The translations under genes and the position numbers were made by a program. The notes below the pieces were generated by a model. That model did no database searches. It saw only the letters and a list, made by a program, of their open reading frames with translations, and was not told the origin of the DNA. Below, one piece after another: positions 1-8,841 of a DNA stretch of 64,000 bases. The stretch's first letter is position 1. The number at the start of each line of letters is the position of its first letter. The DNA is from CAYZJV01 sp049310885. GTDB taxonomy: Bacteria > Spirochaetota > Spirochaetia > Sphaerochaetales > Sphaerochaetaceae. The DNA is taken from NCBI RefSeq assembly GCF_049310885.1, contig NZ_JBMDYO010000001.1, positions 620,001 to 684,000 on the forward strand. The letters are read 5' to 3'.

Positions 1-546
1 GATCATGGACGGATCTATGACTGTCTCACTTCCAGTAATGCCGGCTCTCAATGCAGCATATACGAATTTCCTTTGTAATCTTGTAAGTTTATCGCGTCTA
101 GCACTATCCATGGAAGGCGCTGCCACCGGAACGGCATACATACCATGGTTCTTACACGCTTCATTTAGACCTTCGTCATAGTCGAATGGAAGATCGGGAA
201 TGATCAGACCTTTTACACCTACCCCAGCCATAGTAGTGACAAAAGAATCGACACCTCGTCGATAGGCCAAATTCGCATAGGTCATTACAAAAATAGGTAT
301 GTCCGGAAAGGAAGAAGCAAGTTTTTCGACAAATCGCAAATTGTCACTCATCGTATAACCTCGGGAGAGGACTTCGGACGAAGCCTTCTGGATCGCTACC
401 CCATCGGCACTCGGATCACTGAAAGGTATTTGGACCTCAAGGTAGGAAACTCCACTTCCAACTAGTGAATCGGCAATTGCGAATGCCAATGGATCGTCGG
501 GATATCCAGCGATCAAGTGGGCCATCACACGAACAGGAACATTCAT
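1..546 (-). CDS. trpA: Tryptophan synthase alpha subunit (3' part missing)
   Basis: Cleaves indole-3-glycerol phosphate to indole and glyceraldehyde 3-phosphate and passes indole to TrpB. The reading frame runs from ATG at 546 off the left edge of the window, so about 182 N-terminal residues are seen. Visible family motifs are the N-terminal LIAGYPDD, LEVQIPFSDPSADG (with the catalytic Glu and the Asp of the SDPxADG motif) and GLIIPDLPFDYDE. The ATG overlaps the trpB stop as ATGA, so the two subunits are translationally coupled at the end of the trp operon. GAGG-type ribosome site lies just upstream inside trpB. No frame damage is visible in the part present. Confidence 0.95.
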   Translation of the reverse strand, partial: MNVPVRVMAHLIAGYPDDPLAFAIADSLVGSGVSYLEVQIPFSDPSADGVAIQKASSEVLSRGYTMSDNLRFVEKLASSFPDIPIFVMTYANLAYRRGVDSFVTTMAGVGVKGLIIPDLPFDYDEGLNEACKNHGMYAVPVAAPSMDSARRDKLTRLQRKFVYAALRAGITGSETVIDPSMI

Positions 547-1787
547 TTGAACTCCTCCCTTTTCTGTACCATATGTAGTTCGGAAGCGAGGAACCGTTCC
601 CACTCTTCTCTTCTGAAATAGGGAGAAGTTATGAAGAGATCTTTCTCCCCTCTTCCCGACATATTTATCACTATGGGTCTTTCGTCAGGCGAAGACTCTC
701 GAGCCAAACGCATTGCTACAGCTCCAGCATGGGCACTTTCCAAAGCAAACAGAACTCCCTCGTTACGAGCGAAGAACCTGACAGCCTCCAACGCCTCGAT
801 ATCGGAGGCGCTTGTATATTCGATTCTTCCCGATACTCCAAGCGCCGCGAGTTGAGGCCCAATTCCGGGATAGTCCAATCCTGCACTGATTGAGTGGGTC
901 GCAGAGACCTGACCATCGGAGTCTACCAAGAACCTACTCTTATATCCATGGATGATTCCTTCAGAAGCATCCTCTGAAGACATTCTCACAGCATGTTGCC
1001 CAATGGAGGGTCCCATACCACCTGCTTCAGCTCCGATCAATCGAACTGATGTATCATCAAGAAAACTTGAAAAGAAACCAATAGCATTTGAACCTCCACC
1101 CACACACGCAACCAGAGTTCCAGCTTCAATGGATCTACGGGTGAGTTGTTCCCGCAATTCCCTTCCGATCACCGATTGGAACGTCCTTACGATATGGGGA
1201 AAGGGAGCCGGACCCAAAGCCGAGCCAATCAGATAATGCGTATCCTGAAAATTTGCAGCCCAATCACGCATCGCTTCATTAATTGCATCCTTGAGGGTTT
1301 GAGCCCCTGAATATACCGGAACGACTTTCGCGCCATACAACTCCATTCCTGCTACATTGGGTTGCTGCCGCATGACATCCACAGCCCCCATGTACACTAC
1401 ACATTCCATGCCCAACCGGGCACAAGCCGCGGCAGTGGCAATACCATGTTGTCCAGCCCCTGTCTCTGCGATGATCCTTCTTTTACCCATCCGCTTTGCC
1501 AGAAGTACTTGTCCCAAAGCATTATTGATCTTATGAGCACCGGTATGGGCATACCCTTCCAACTTGATATAGATAGGAGGTCCAGAGAGCTCACGTGTAG
1601 CATGTTCTGCGAATAACAGTGGAGTAGGCCTACCCACAAAATCCTGTTGCAATTGGAGAAGATCCTTATCGAATTCAGCATCATCAACCAAGGCCTCGAA
1701 CGCTATTTTCAACTCTTCAATTGGACGACGGAGAATCTCGGCTACATAGGATCCACCGAAACCATTGAAAAAATCATCTATAACCAT
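543..1787 (-). CDS. trpB: Tryptophan synthase beta subunit
   Basis: PLP enzyme that condenses indole with serine to give tryptophan. Residues 81-90 hold HTGAHKINNA with the PLP lysine at about 86; AETGAGQHG at about 107-115 carries the catalytic Glu; GGGSNAIG at 231-238 is the phosphate-binding loop. At 414 residues it has the normal length of the TrpB1 family. The ATG at 1787 follows GGAGGTCAACA and overlaps the end of trpCF by 14 bases; the stop overlaps trpA as ATGA. It is the standard operon partner of TrpA rather than a stand-alone TrpB2. Confidence 0.97.
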   Translation of the reverse strand: MVIDDFFNGFGGSYVAEILRRPIEELKIAFEALVDDAEFDKDLLQLQQDFVGRPTPLLFAEHATRELSGPPIYIKLEGYAHTGAHKINNALGQVLLAKRMGKRRIIAETGAGQHGIATAAACARLGMECVVYMGAVDVMRQQPNVAGMELYGAKVVPVYSGAQTLKDAINEAMRDWAANFQDTHYLIGSALGPAPFPHIVRTFQSVIGRELREQLTRRSIEAGTLVACVGGGSNAIGFFSSFLDDTSVRLIGAEAGGMGPSIGQHAVRMSSEDASEGIIHGYKSRFLVDSDGQVSATHSISAGLDYPGIGPQLAALGVSGRIEYTSASDIEALEAVRFFARNEGVLFALESAHAGAVAMRLARESSPDERPIVINMSGRGEKDLFITSPYFRREEWERFLASELHMVQKREEFK

Positions 1788-3258
1788 TGTTGACCTCCTC
1801 GAAAAATCGCTTGATCAATCGTGGGTCCTTTTTCCCGGGAGCAGACTCCAACCGACTTGAGACATCTACCAATTCCGGCCGGTAGATTCGAACCACCTCT
1901 GAGATGGTGTCTACGCCTAACCCTCCAGCAATCCACAGAGGACCAGTTTTCTCCAGTGATCGCAACAGAGGATCGGAGATCAGAACTCCCGTTCCTCCAC
2001 TCTGGTTTCCAACCTGTGCATCACAAAGAACCCTCGGTTCACCTTCCACTAGTAAATCTTCTACAATCTTGACATCTCCGATCTCTCCAATCCCAATAGC
2101 GGCATAACAAGCCGGAACCTGGTCACCATATTTTCTAGCCAATTCCTGGAGCATACATGGAGCAGATTTTCCATGACACTGCAAGGCGTCCAGCTCACCT
2201 TTCATAGCGAGATCGATAGCCTCTAAAGCAAGATTACTATCCAAATCGGTAATCACGCCTACCATAAGAGGTGGATTTTGCATCATTCGCTTTTCGGCAA
2301 CAACTTCCCGCACAACCTCACCATTAGCCTTTCTAGGGCTCTTTGCAAACACAAATCCGATCAGATCGGCACCAAATGATGCTACCATCTGAAAATCTTC
2401 CCTATTGGTGATACCACATATCTTCACGAGAGGTCGGTTCGAATCTTCTCGCCTTTTGGCAATTTGCTTCCAAAAACTACCCCTTCGATTGGGTTTCATA
2501 GAGGCGAATGCATCCACAAATATGGGAGCCTTTTGCGGATTCCGAGCAACTACCTCACCAATGAGCATTCCCTCATAGCCCAAGCTCCTTGCATATCTAC
2601 AAGCCCCTGGAGATACAGCTCCCGACTCATAGATTGCCTTGCAGGGTATAAGCTCTCTCTTCTGTGCAGGAACCAATGGATCAATCAAAAATGTTTTAAG
2701 ATTCCTTGCATTTACTCCAGCGATCGCATCACCATCGCGCAATACCTTTGCCAACTTCTTCAAGTCGGCATCATTGTGGACTTCGACAAAAGGAGTCATG
2801 CCAAACTCTCTGCATAAGGACGCCATCGAGCGAAGCTTCTCCTCTGGGAGAATCCTAGCTATGAGAAGCACTGCATCGGCACCCACTAGATACGAAATCC
2901 CAATCTCATCCTCATGCAAAAGGAAGTCTTTTCTCAATAGTGCAACATCTTGGATAACCGATCCTATCGAGACTAGATCGTCGAGAGATCCCTTGAAGTA
3001 CCGCTGTTCAGTCAAAACTGATATCCCAATCGCTTTTGAGGCCCTGTAATGCCCAGCTAGTCCAATGGGGTCCAAATCGATGGCAATATCTCCTTTGGAT
3101 GGACTGGCGCGTTTAATCTCCAGAACCAGACCAGGATTCAAAAGAAAAGGATTGATTGGTCGTTGTCGTTCGGAGGGGATTCCTGTACCGAAAGATGGAC
3201 CCTTTTCACGGTAATCCACCTCCCTTTGTCTCAAGATCTCGGAGAGGATATCATGCAT
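1774..3258 (-). CDS. trpCF: Fused indole-3-glycerol phosphate synthase / phosphoribosylanthranilate isomerase
   Basis: One polypeptide of about 494 residues carrying two (beta/alpha)8 enzymes. The TrpC half (about 1-260) shows EIKRASPSKGDI, GADAVLLIARIL, FVEVHND, GVNARNLKTF and YESGAVSPG. The TrpF half (about 275-494) shows VKICGITNRED, GFVFAKSPR, LQCHG, GGTGV and VDVSSRLESAPGKKD. I chose ATG at 3258 because TGAGG lies 7-10 bases upstream and the start overlaps the trpGD stop by 8 bases; the open frame itself extends to 3303 without a better start. TrpCF fusions are best known from enteric bacteria; most other bacteria keep the two genes separate, so its presence here beside a TrpGD fusion is notable. 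Confidence 0.95.
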   Translation of the reverse strand: MHDILSEILRQREVDYREKGPSFGTGIPSERQRPINPFLLNPGLVLEIKRASPSKGDIAIDLDPIGLAGHYRASKAIGISVLTEQRYFKGSLDDLVSIGSVIQDVALLRKDFLLHEDEIGISYLVGADAVLLIARILPEEKLRSMASLCREFGMTPFVEVHNDADLKKLAKVLRDGDAIAGVNARNLKTFLIDPLVPAQKRELIPCKAIYESGAVSPGACRYARSLGYEGMLIGEVVARNPQKAPIFVDAFASMKPNRRGSFWKQIAKRREDSNRPLVKICGITNREDFQMVASFGADLIGFVFAKSPRKANGEVVREVVAEKRMMQNPPLMVGVITDLDSNLALEAIDLAMKGELDALQCHGKSAPCMLQELARKYGDQVPACYAAIGIGEIGDVKIVEDLLVEGEPRVLCDAQVGNQSGGTGVLISDPLLRSLEKTGPLWIAGGLGVDTISEVVRIYRPELVDVSSRLESAPGKKDPRLIKRFFEEVNNGYR

Positions 3259-4843
3259 GGGTAACCTCACGTAGTTGGAAGATCTTTTGCTGAACTGAAC
3301 CATCTGTCAACGCTACCAATGCGCGTTGGTAACCCTCAGAGATTGATTTTACATGACCTGATATATAGAGGGCTGCTCCAGCGTTCAATGCAACAGCATA
3401 TCGTAGTGCTGGATTTCCGCCTCCCTCCAATAGCGTATATGCCAGTTGAACATTCTCTTTCGCCGAACCACCCGACAGTGAGTCGTCACCTGCTACTGGA
3501 ATTCCCAGTTCCTGAGGATCGACCACATATGTTGATATGTGGCCATTTTCATCTATCTCCACTACATCGTTCGGGGCATTGGGAGAGAATTCATCATATC
3601 CATCGGTACTACACACAACCAAAACACGCTCGGCTCCCAACATATGAGCGGCATTGGCTACCGGTACCATAAGCGCCTTTCCATAGACCCCCAAGACCAG
3701 ATGCGAAGCTCCTGCCGGATTGGAAAGGGGGCCAACAAGATTCATTATAGTCTTGACTCCCAGTAATCGTCGTACGGGTGCAGCATACCGCATGGCACTA
3801 TGATAAACAGGTGCGTAGAGAAACCCGAAATTGGTTTCTTTGATTATCTTTGCAGTCTGTTCGGGCGACAAGTCGATGTTCAATCCCATCGCCTCATAAA
3901 AGTCGGCTGAACCCGAGAGACTCGACACAGCTCTATTTCCATGTTTCGCTACCGGAACTCCACAAGCTGCTATCACGATAGCTGCCATTGAACTAATATT
4001 GAAGCTTCCCTTACCATCTCCTCCAGTCCCAACGATATCGACGAGTTTTCCCGATATTGGAACTGGAATCTTTTTCTTGCCAAGGACTGAAGCACATCCG
4101 GCGATCTCTGCGGCAGCGGGGCCCTTTACCGATAGAGCAGTTAGCATGGCAGAGGTCTGGCGCTCATCCAGTACTCCATCGGTCAAATCATGCATAAACA
4201 ATTCAGCTGTCTGTCTGGACATGTCGACACCAGAGAGAAGGTCTTTCAATACTCGTTTGAAGGGAAAAGGTTCCCTTCGATAGGAAAGAAAAGCTTTGAA
4301 TACCTTCTCTCCCTCAATGGATGCAATCGATTCTGGATGAAATTGGACTCCTTCGAGCATCAACTCCCTATGTCGTATCCCCATGACCTCTCCATCAGGT
4401 GCCCTTGCCGTAACCTCGAATAATTCCGGCAAGGATTTTTCATCGACTACCAGACTATGGTAACGGGTAAACGTTGAAGGGCTACCCATGGTTCTAAACA
4501 ACCCTCTACCATCTAGCTCTATAGGTTCGGCAACACCATGCTTGATGTATTTCGCCCCTACAATCTTGGCACCAAAGACATGCGCTATAGCCTGCATGCC
4601 GAGACAGACACCGAGAATTGGAATCACTCCTGCGAATTCTTTGATAACTTGTTCGCTTATACCTGCATTCTCAGGACGACCAGGTCCGGGAGAGATGATG
4701 ATGTGGGAAGGATGCAAAATCTTAAGACCATCAATATCAATAACATCGTTGCGGATAACCCTGACCATATCCTGTGAGAGTCGAGCAATTGCTTGCTGGA
4801 TGTTGTAAGTAAAAGAATCGTAGTTGTCGATAATCACGATCAT
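3251..4843 (-). CDS. trpGD: Fused anthranilate synthase glutaminase / anthranilate phosphoribosyltransferase
   Basis: Bifunctional protein of 530 residues. The class I glutamine amidotransferase domain (about 1-190) has IDNYDSFTYN, the nucleophile elbow GVCLGMQ and the catalytic GVQFHPES; it feeds ammonia to TrpE. The TrpD domain (about 195-530) has VDIVGTGGDGKGSFNISS, KHGNRAVSSLSGSAD and a typical C-terminal NAGAALY. It converts anthranilate and PRPP to phosphoribosylanthranilate. The ATG at 4843 overlaps the trpE stop (ATGA) and the stop overlaps trpCF, so the pathway is translated as a coupled string. Confidence 0.96.
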   Translation of the reverse strand: MIVIIDNYDSFTYNIQQAIARLSQDMVRVIRNDVIDIDGLKILHPSHIIISPGPGRPENAGISEQVIKEFAGVIPILGVCLGMQAIAHVFGAKIVGAKYIKHGVAEPIELDGRGLFRTMGSPSTFTRYHSLVVDEKSLPELFEVTARAPDGEVMGIRHRELMLEGVQFHPESIASIEGEKVFKAFLSYRREPFPFKRVLKDLLSGVDMSRQTAELFMHDLTDGVLDERQTSAMLTALSVKGPAAAEIAGCASVLGKKKIPVPISGKLVDIVGTGGDGKGSFNISSMAAIVIAACGVPVAKHGNRAVSSLSGSADFYEAMGLNIDLSPEQTAKIIKETNFGFLYAPVYHSAMRYAAPVRRLLGVKTIMNLVGPLSNPAGASHLVLGVYGKALMVPVANAAHMLGAERVLVVCSTDGYDEFSPNAPNDVVEIDENGHISTYVVDPQELGIPVAGDDSLSGGSAKENVQLAYTLLEGGGNPALRYAVALNAGAALYISGHVKSISEGYQRALVALTDGSVQQKIFQLREVTHA

Positions 4844-6249
4844 GATAAGCTCTCCCCTAGCACACTCCTGAGTGCTTTCAATTTATCTTCCGTCTCTATC
4901 CACTCCCTCTGTGCGTCAGAAGCATGGACAATACCTGCTCCAGCCTGGAGGATCCAGTGAGAACCTTTTTTCAGTGCACAACGTATCGAAATACAAAAAT
5001 CGAGATCTCCATCTGGTTCTAGATATCCGACAGCTCCTCCATAGAAACTTCTTCTTTCTGTCTCAAGGAAGGATAATCGATTGATTGCCTCGATCTTTGG
5101 TGCACCACTGACTGTACCTGCAGGAAATGAAGCCTTGAGCACATCTATAGCTTTTACCGTGTGAGGATCGATCTGACCCACCACATCACTCACGATATGC
5201 ATGACATGGCTAAAATTCTCAATTTCCATTGAACGTGAGACGCGTACTGATCCTGGTACACATACTCTTCCCAGATCGTTTCTGGCCAAATCCACGAGCA
5301 TAAGATGTTCAGCGAGTTCCTTCGGGTCGGAGAGCAACTCTTTTTTTAGAACTTCGTCCTCTTCCTTATCTGAGCCTCTCCTTCGGGTTCCCGCGATGGG
5401 ACGGATGGAAGCTACTCCATCACGAACACGGACTATGCTTTCCGGTGATGCGCCAACAAGTTGGAAATCGCCGAAATCGATAAGAAAGAGATAAGGTGAT
5501 GGATTGCTGGATCTCAATCTCCGATATACAGCTATAGCAGATTCTTCCGATTCTATTTCCATTCTCCTGGAAAGTACTGCTTGCAAGAGGTTACCTGCAA
5601 CGATGTCTTCTTGGATTTTCTTCACTCCCTCGAGGAATTGTCTTTTGGTTGATTCGATATCAGTGACTATGGAAAATTGTTCTGCTGTCTTTGGTGGGGA
5701 GAGGTAGGAGAAATCCAGATCCTCTAATCGATGGATAATTTTCTCCATTGAGCTCTCCAAATCAATGACATGTTCATCATAATTTAGCCCAAACAAATGT
5801 ATAGTGTCCGTAAAGTGGTCAAAGACAACGTAGATATGTCCGACTATGAACATAGCTTCTGGAATTCCGAGAGGATCCTCTTGGGATTTCATGGAGATCG
5901 TATCACATCGTTGGCAGAACTCATAACCGAGATAACCGATTCCGGCACCTGGTAAGGGAATTCCATCTGGAGGCAGTGGATTCTGAAGCGCAATTTTCTC
6001 CAGTGTGGCAAGGATATCGGTTTCGTTGGTTGGAATCCGCTCTTTCTCGATATGAAGTACTACACGATCGGGTTCTTGTACAATGCGGAACGCCTCTTTA
6101 ACAAGAAGTATAGAGTACCGATCTTTTCCATGGGTAAATGACGCTGATTCCAAAATTGCGCTCGCTCCTAATTTGTTGGCAAGGGAAAACGGTGTGAATC
6201 GCTCCCCGGAGAGACTCTTCATCACCAAGTCTGTTCTCTTTACTTCCAT
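4840..6249 (-). CDS. trpE: Anthranilate synthase component I
   Basis: Chorismate-utilising subunit, 469 residues, which makes anthranilate with ammonia from the TrpG domain next to it. N-terminal SAILESASF corresponds to the LLESA motif used for tryptophan feedback binding in TrpE. The C-terminal chorismate-binding domain shows RPIAGTRRRG, LVDLARNDLGRVC, FPAGTVSGAPK and the terminal GAGIVHASDAQREWIET. It is first in the operon, transcribed from a consensus promoter at 6297-6326, with AAAGGATGG ahead of the ATG. p-Aminobenzoate synthase is the alternative for this family, but the feedback motif and operon favour TrpE. Confidence 0.95.
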   Translation of the reverse strand: MEVKRTDLVMKSLSGERFTPFSLANKLGASAILESASFTHGKDRYSILLVKEAFRIVQEPDRVVLHIEKERIPTNETDILATLEKIALQNPLPPDGIPLPGAGIGYLGYEFCQRCDTISMKSQEDPLGIPEAMFIVGHIYVVFDHFTDTIHLFGLNYDEHVIDLESSMEKIIHRLEDLDFSYLSPPKTAEQFSIVTDIESTKRQFLEGVKKIQEDIVAGNLLQAVLSRRMEIESEESAIAVYRRLRSSNPSPYLFLIDFGDFQLVGASPESIVRVRDGVASIRPIAGTRRRGSDKEEDEVLKKELLSDPKELAEHLMLVDLARNDLGRVCVPGSVRVSRSMEIENFSHVMHIVSDVVGQIDPHTVKAIDVLKASFPAGTVSGAPKIEAINRLSFLETERRSFYGGAVGYLEPDGDLDFCISIRCALKKGSHWILQAGAGIVHASDAQREWIETEDKLKALRSVLGESLS

Positions 6250-6270
6250 CTAAAACCATCCTTTCCATGC

Positions 6271-6290
6271 ACTATGTTTCTACAAATAGT
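6271..6290. promoter_or_regulatory. Imperfect 20-bp palindrome at the trp transcription start
   Basis: ACTATGTTTCTACAAATAGT: five outer base pairs are perfect and 7 of 10 half-site positions match. It sits directly downstream of the trp -10 box, where a repressor would block initiation. It does not match the enterobacterial TrpR box. Operator function is inferred from position only. Confidence 0.35.
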
Positions 6291-6296
6291 AACGGA

Positions 6297-6326
6297 AGTA
6301 TAAAAAAAGGAAACTGTTCTTGTCAA
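6297..6326 (-). promoter_or_regulatory. trp operon sigma70-type promoter
   Basis: On the minus strand: TTGACA (6326-6321), 18-bp spacer, TATACT (6302-6297). The predicted start near 6290 leaves a leader of only about 40 nt before the trpE ATG, with no Trp-rich leader peptide, terminator hairpin or T-box, so attenuation is unlikely. Confidence 0.7.
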
Positions 6327-6403
6327 TAGAAACAAATTTATTTACTCAGCAGGTCTTTTCTTTGATAGAATTGAGAGTAAAATTAGCTTAGAAGGAGCAG
6401 GTA

Positions 6404-7150
6404 ATGGGAAAACTGGTTACGACTCTGGGACTCATGGTTGTTGTCGGTGTATTACTGGGATGTCTTCCACTTTCTGTAGTGGGAACCAGTACCGAAGAAG
6501 TAGTGGCCTCACGGCAGGAACAAAAAGTAGAACCTGTTGAACAAACGGAGGTCGAAAAATCGGTGTCCATGGAGCAAGAGACTCCAGAAGTAGATAACGT
6601 CGAGACAAAACAAGTTGAAGAATCCAGAACATATATTCTTGGAGAACGAGGACCTGCTGGGGGATTTGTTTTCTATGATAAAGGTTCATATTCCGACGGA
6701 TGGCGATATATGGAGATCGCACCGATAGAGACCGAATTCGGTTATATGCCGTGGGGCGCCGGCGGAATCGTCATCGCCCAGACATCGGCAGAAATCGGTT
6801 CAGGATTGGAAAATACCAAACAGGTCGTCTCGGTTTTAGGTGACAAGGATCCGAAATCGGGGAAACCGTATCCTGCTCTCCTCTGTGATCGATTGGTATT
6901 TGGTGACCACGATGATTGGTTCCTTCCATCACTGGAAGAGCTTAAATTGGTCTATAGAAACCTTATGGTCCCTGCTTTGGGTGATTTCGGTGAAGATTCC
7001 AAACTAGCGGATTCCTACTGGTCCAGCACGGAAGACAATTCCAGTGGGTCAGGAGCATTCGCATACTACCTCAGTGTATACAACGGCGATACGAGTAGTG
7101 CGAACAAAGATTTCCCTGGCAATAGTGTTCTTGCTGCACGAAGATTTTAG
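6404..7150 (+). CDS. Lipoprotein with DUF1566/Lcl-like domain
   Basis: 248 residues. The N-terminus is a short hydrophobic signal with a lipobox ending VLLGC at Cys20, so a membrane-anchored surface or periplasmic lipoprotein is expected. A Glu/Val-rich linker (about 25-75) leads to a domain beginning GPAGGFVFYDKG, then DGWRYMEIAP, DDWFLPSLEELKLVYRNL and YWSSTED, the pattern of the DUF1566/Lcl C-terminal family. Members are abundant in spirochaetes and Bacteroidetes; their exact role is not known to me. AGAAGGAG precedes the ATG. It is a single gene divergent from trpE and convergent with the HIT gene. Confidence 0.85.
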   Translation: MGKLVTTLGLMVVVGVLLGCLPLSVVGTSTEEVVASRQEQKVEPVEQTEVEKSVSMEQETPEVDNVETKQVEESRTYILGERGPAGGFVFYDKGSYSDGWRYMEIAPIETEFGYMPWGAGGIVIAQTSAEIGSGLENTKQVVSVLGDKDPKSGKPYPALLCDRLVFGDHDDWFLPSLEELKLVYRNLMVPALGDFGEDSKLADSYWSSTEDNSSGSGAFAYYLSVYNGDTSSANKDFPGNSVLAARRF

Positions 7151-7187
7151 TGATCTGTACACTTTTAGATGAGGTGGGTAATAGCCA

Positions 7188-7562
7188 CTAGTAATATCCC
7201 TTGCCCGGCATAAGGTGGCGAATGCCACCTTTCGGGTTTTCCACATCACCTCTCCTCCGTGGGATGAGGTGGATGTGGCAGTGGAAAATGGTCTGACCAG
7301 CCACATCGCCGATATTGACTCCTACATTGAATCCTTCGATCGTCGTATCTTGAGATAAGCTATTTCGCCTCATGACTGATAATAATTCATTGCATGCAAG
7401 CAACTCGTCCTGCGTCAATTGGAAAAAATCTTCCACATGCCGTTTGGGAATAACAAGACAGTGTAATGGCGTAACTGGATAACTATCATACATGGCGAAT
7501 GCCAAACTATTTTGAACTACCTTGACCTCATCTTCAACACAACAGAATAAACATCCTTTCAT
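7188..7562 (-). CDS. HIT family nucleotide hydrolase
   Basis: About 124 residues with the histidine-triad signature HCHIHLIPRRRGD near residues 94-106 and the N-terminal CLFC pair seen in many bacterial HIT (HinT-like) proteins. The family hydrolyses nucleoside phosphoramidates or dinucleoside polyphosphates. ATG at 7562 overlaps the stop of the diguanylate cyclase as ATGA; an upstream in-frame GTG at 7574 is less likely because it lacks this coupling. Substrate cannot be told from sequence. Confidence 0.88.
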   Translation of the reverse strand: MKGCLFCCVEDEVKVVQNSLAFAMYDSYPVTPLHCLVIPKRHVEDFFQLTQDELLACNELLSVMRRNSLSQDTTIEGFNVGVNIGDVAGQTIFHCHIHLIPRRRGDVENPKGGIRHLMPGKGYY

Positions 7563-8605
7563 AACACTGTACACCCGACTCTATCCCGACCATCTTGTTT
7601 TGCCTTCAGCAGACTCTCATCAGCGTGGAATATCAAAGAGACCTTATTATTTCCATGCAGTGGATACTGGGCAACACCAAGAGTGATGGAGATAGGTCCA
7701 ATATTTTTCCCACGATAATACAAGTGCATATGCTTAACTTCCTCTCTTAGGGTTTCCGCAATCCTGATAGTATCCCCGACTTTATGTGTATGCACGATTA
7801 TGGCAAACTCATCGCCTCCATACCGACAGGGAATAGCATCAATGGGAAGTATCCGATGGAGCAATCTTGAGAATTCCAACAGTACGAGATCTCCTGCAGG
7901 GTGACCGTATTGATCATTGAGACTCTTGAACCTATCAATGTCCAAAAGAATGACACCAAAGGAGGTCGTCGCATCACTTTCAGAGAATCGTCTATCGGTT
8001 TGCAATTGCTGATTCAATGCGATTTCCAGATAACGTCTATTCAACAAACCGGTTAGTTCATCGGTAATGGCGAATGCATGCAATTCCTTCAAACGGTTTC
8101 CGAGCATATGATTAGTTATGATACTCAACAGTGATGCAATAAAAATGAAAATAAGGAAGCTGACACAATTAAGTGGCCGGTAAGCAGGAATCCATAACAC
8201 AACACCTGCCAAAAGAAGGAACTGGATGGACGCCAATAGTATGGTAACCAATTCGGGCAAGAGAAGACTGGAGAGCATAATGGAAAAAATTACATAGAGA
8301 AGCGGGAATATGTCTCCATGGCTCACTGAGGAGTCGAACAAGAGCGAACTCCAAGCTCCAAGCATGGGAACTAGGACAGTCATTATTGCCGAAGGCACAT
8401 ACCATCCTTTAACCAGAAGGATATAGGCAATAATAAGCATAAAGAAAAGTATCCCTACCATCCAGCCATACAGTTTTCGCGCAGGATCGCCGATTGGATT
8501 ATCGATGAATATTATAATCAGTACGATAGGTAATATACCGAGAAGACTTCTCAGTAACCAGGTAAGTAGGGTTGTTCTCGTATCATCATTTCCCAAACCC
8601 GACAT
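7559..8605 (-). CDS. Membrane-bound diguanylate cyclase (GGDEF)
   Basis: 348 residues. Six hydrophobic segments fill the first 175 residues with no recognisable sensory domain name; a C-terminal GGDEF domain follows with DELTGLLNRRYLE, LDIDRFKSLNDQYGHPAGD and an intact RYGGDEF active site, so it should make cyclic di-GMP from GTP. The usual RxxD inhibitory site upstream of the active loop is absent (the stretch reads LPIDAIPC). ATG at 8605 follows GGAGGAGAT directly, better than the upstream ATG at 8644. The stop overlaps the HIT gene start. Confidence 0.9.
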   Translation of the reverse strand: MSGLGNDDTRTTLLTWLLRSLLGILPIVLIIIFIDNPIGDPARKLYGWMVGILFFMLIIAYILLVKGWYVPSAIMTVLVPMLGAWSSLLFDSSVSHGDIFPLLYVIFSIMLSSLLLPELVTILLASIQFLLLAGVVLWIPAYRPLNCVSFLIFIFIASLLSIITNHMLGNRLKELHAFAITDELTGLLNRRYLEIALNQQLQTDRRFSESDATTSFGVILLDIDRFKSLNDQYGHPAGDLVLLEFSRLLHRILPIDAIPCRYGGDEFAIIVHTHKVGDTIRIAETLREEVKHMHLYYRGKNIGPISITLGVAQYPLHGNNKVSLIFHADESLLKAKQDGRDRVGCTVL

Positions 8606-8702
8606 ATCTCCTCCATGAGAAAATTGTATCACGTTGACATGCATGAATATAGGGACAAAACGGAGTTTTCAAATCAAACATAATGGGAGGAACCTGATTT
8701 TT

Positions 8703-8716
8703 GTTGCAAATGCAAC
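8703..8716. promoter_or_regulatory. Palindrome between the diguanylate cyclase and hcp
   Basis: GTTGCA-AA-TGCAAC, two perfect 6-bp arms. It lies 57 bp upstream of the hcp -35 box in the divergent intergenic region. It does not match the TTGTGA-N6-TCACAA type of HcpR site that I know. Function as an operator is only inferred. Confidence 0.3.
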
Positions 8717-8773
8717 TGACCATACTCGTCCATCGCGCTACCATGGCAAAAGAACGCAATCGATAAAAACTTT

Positions 8774-8800
8774 TTGACTTATCCGAGACTATGATATAAT
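8774..8800 (+). promoter_or_regulatory. Probable hcp promoter
   Basis: TTGACT and TATAAT separated by 15 bp (17 bp if TTTTGA is taken as -35), 42 bases upstream of the hcp ATG. The -10 is perfect; the spacing is short for a constitutive promoter, which would fit activation by a regulator. Confidence 0.5.
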
Positions 8801-8841
8801 AGGAAAAGGATTTGAATATTTTAAATCGCAAAGGAGTTCAT

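Noticed and set aside
6250..6300. Trp attenuator, leader peptide or T-box ahead of trpE
   Set aside because: The leader is only about 40 nt, with no Trp codons, terminator hairpin or T-box sequence.
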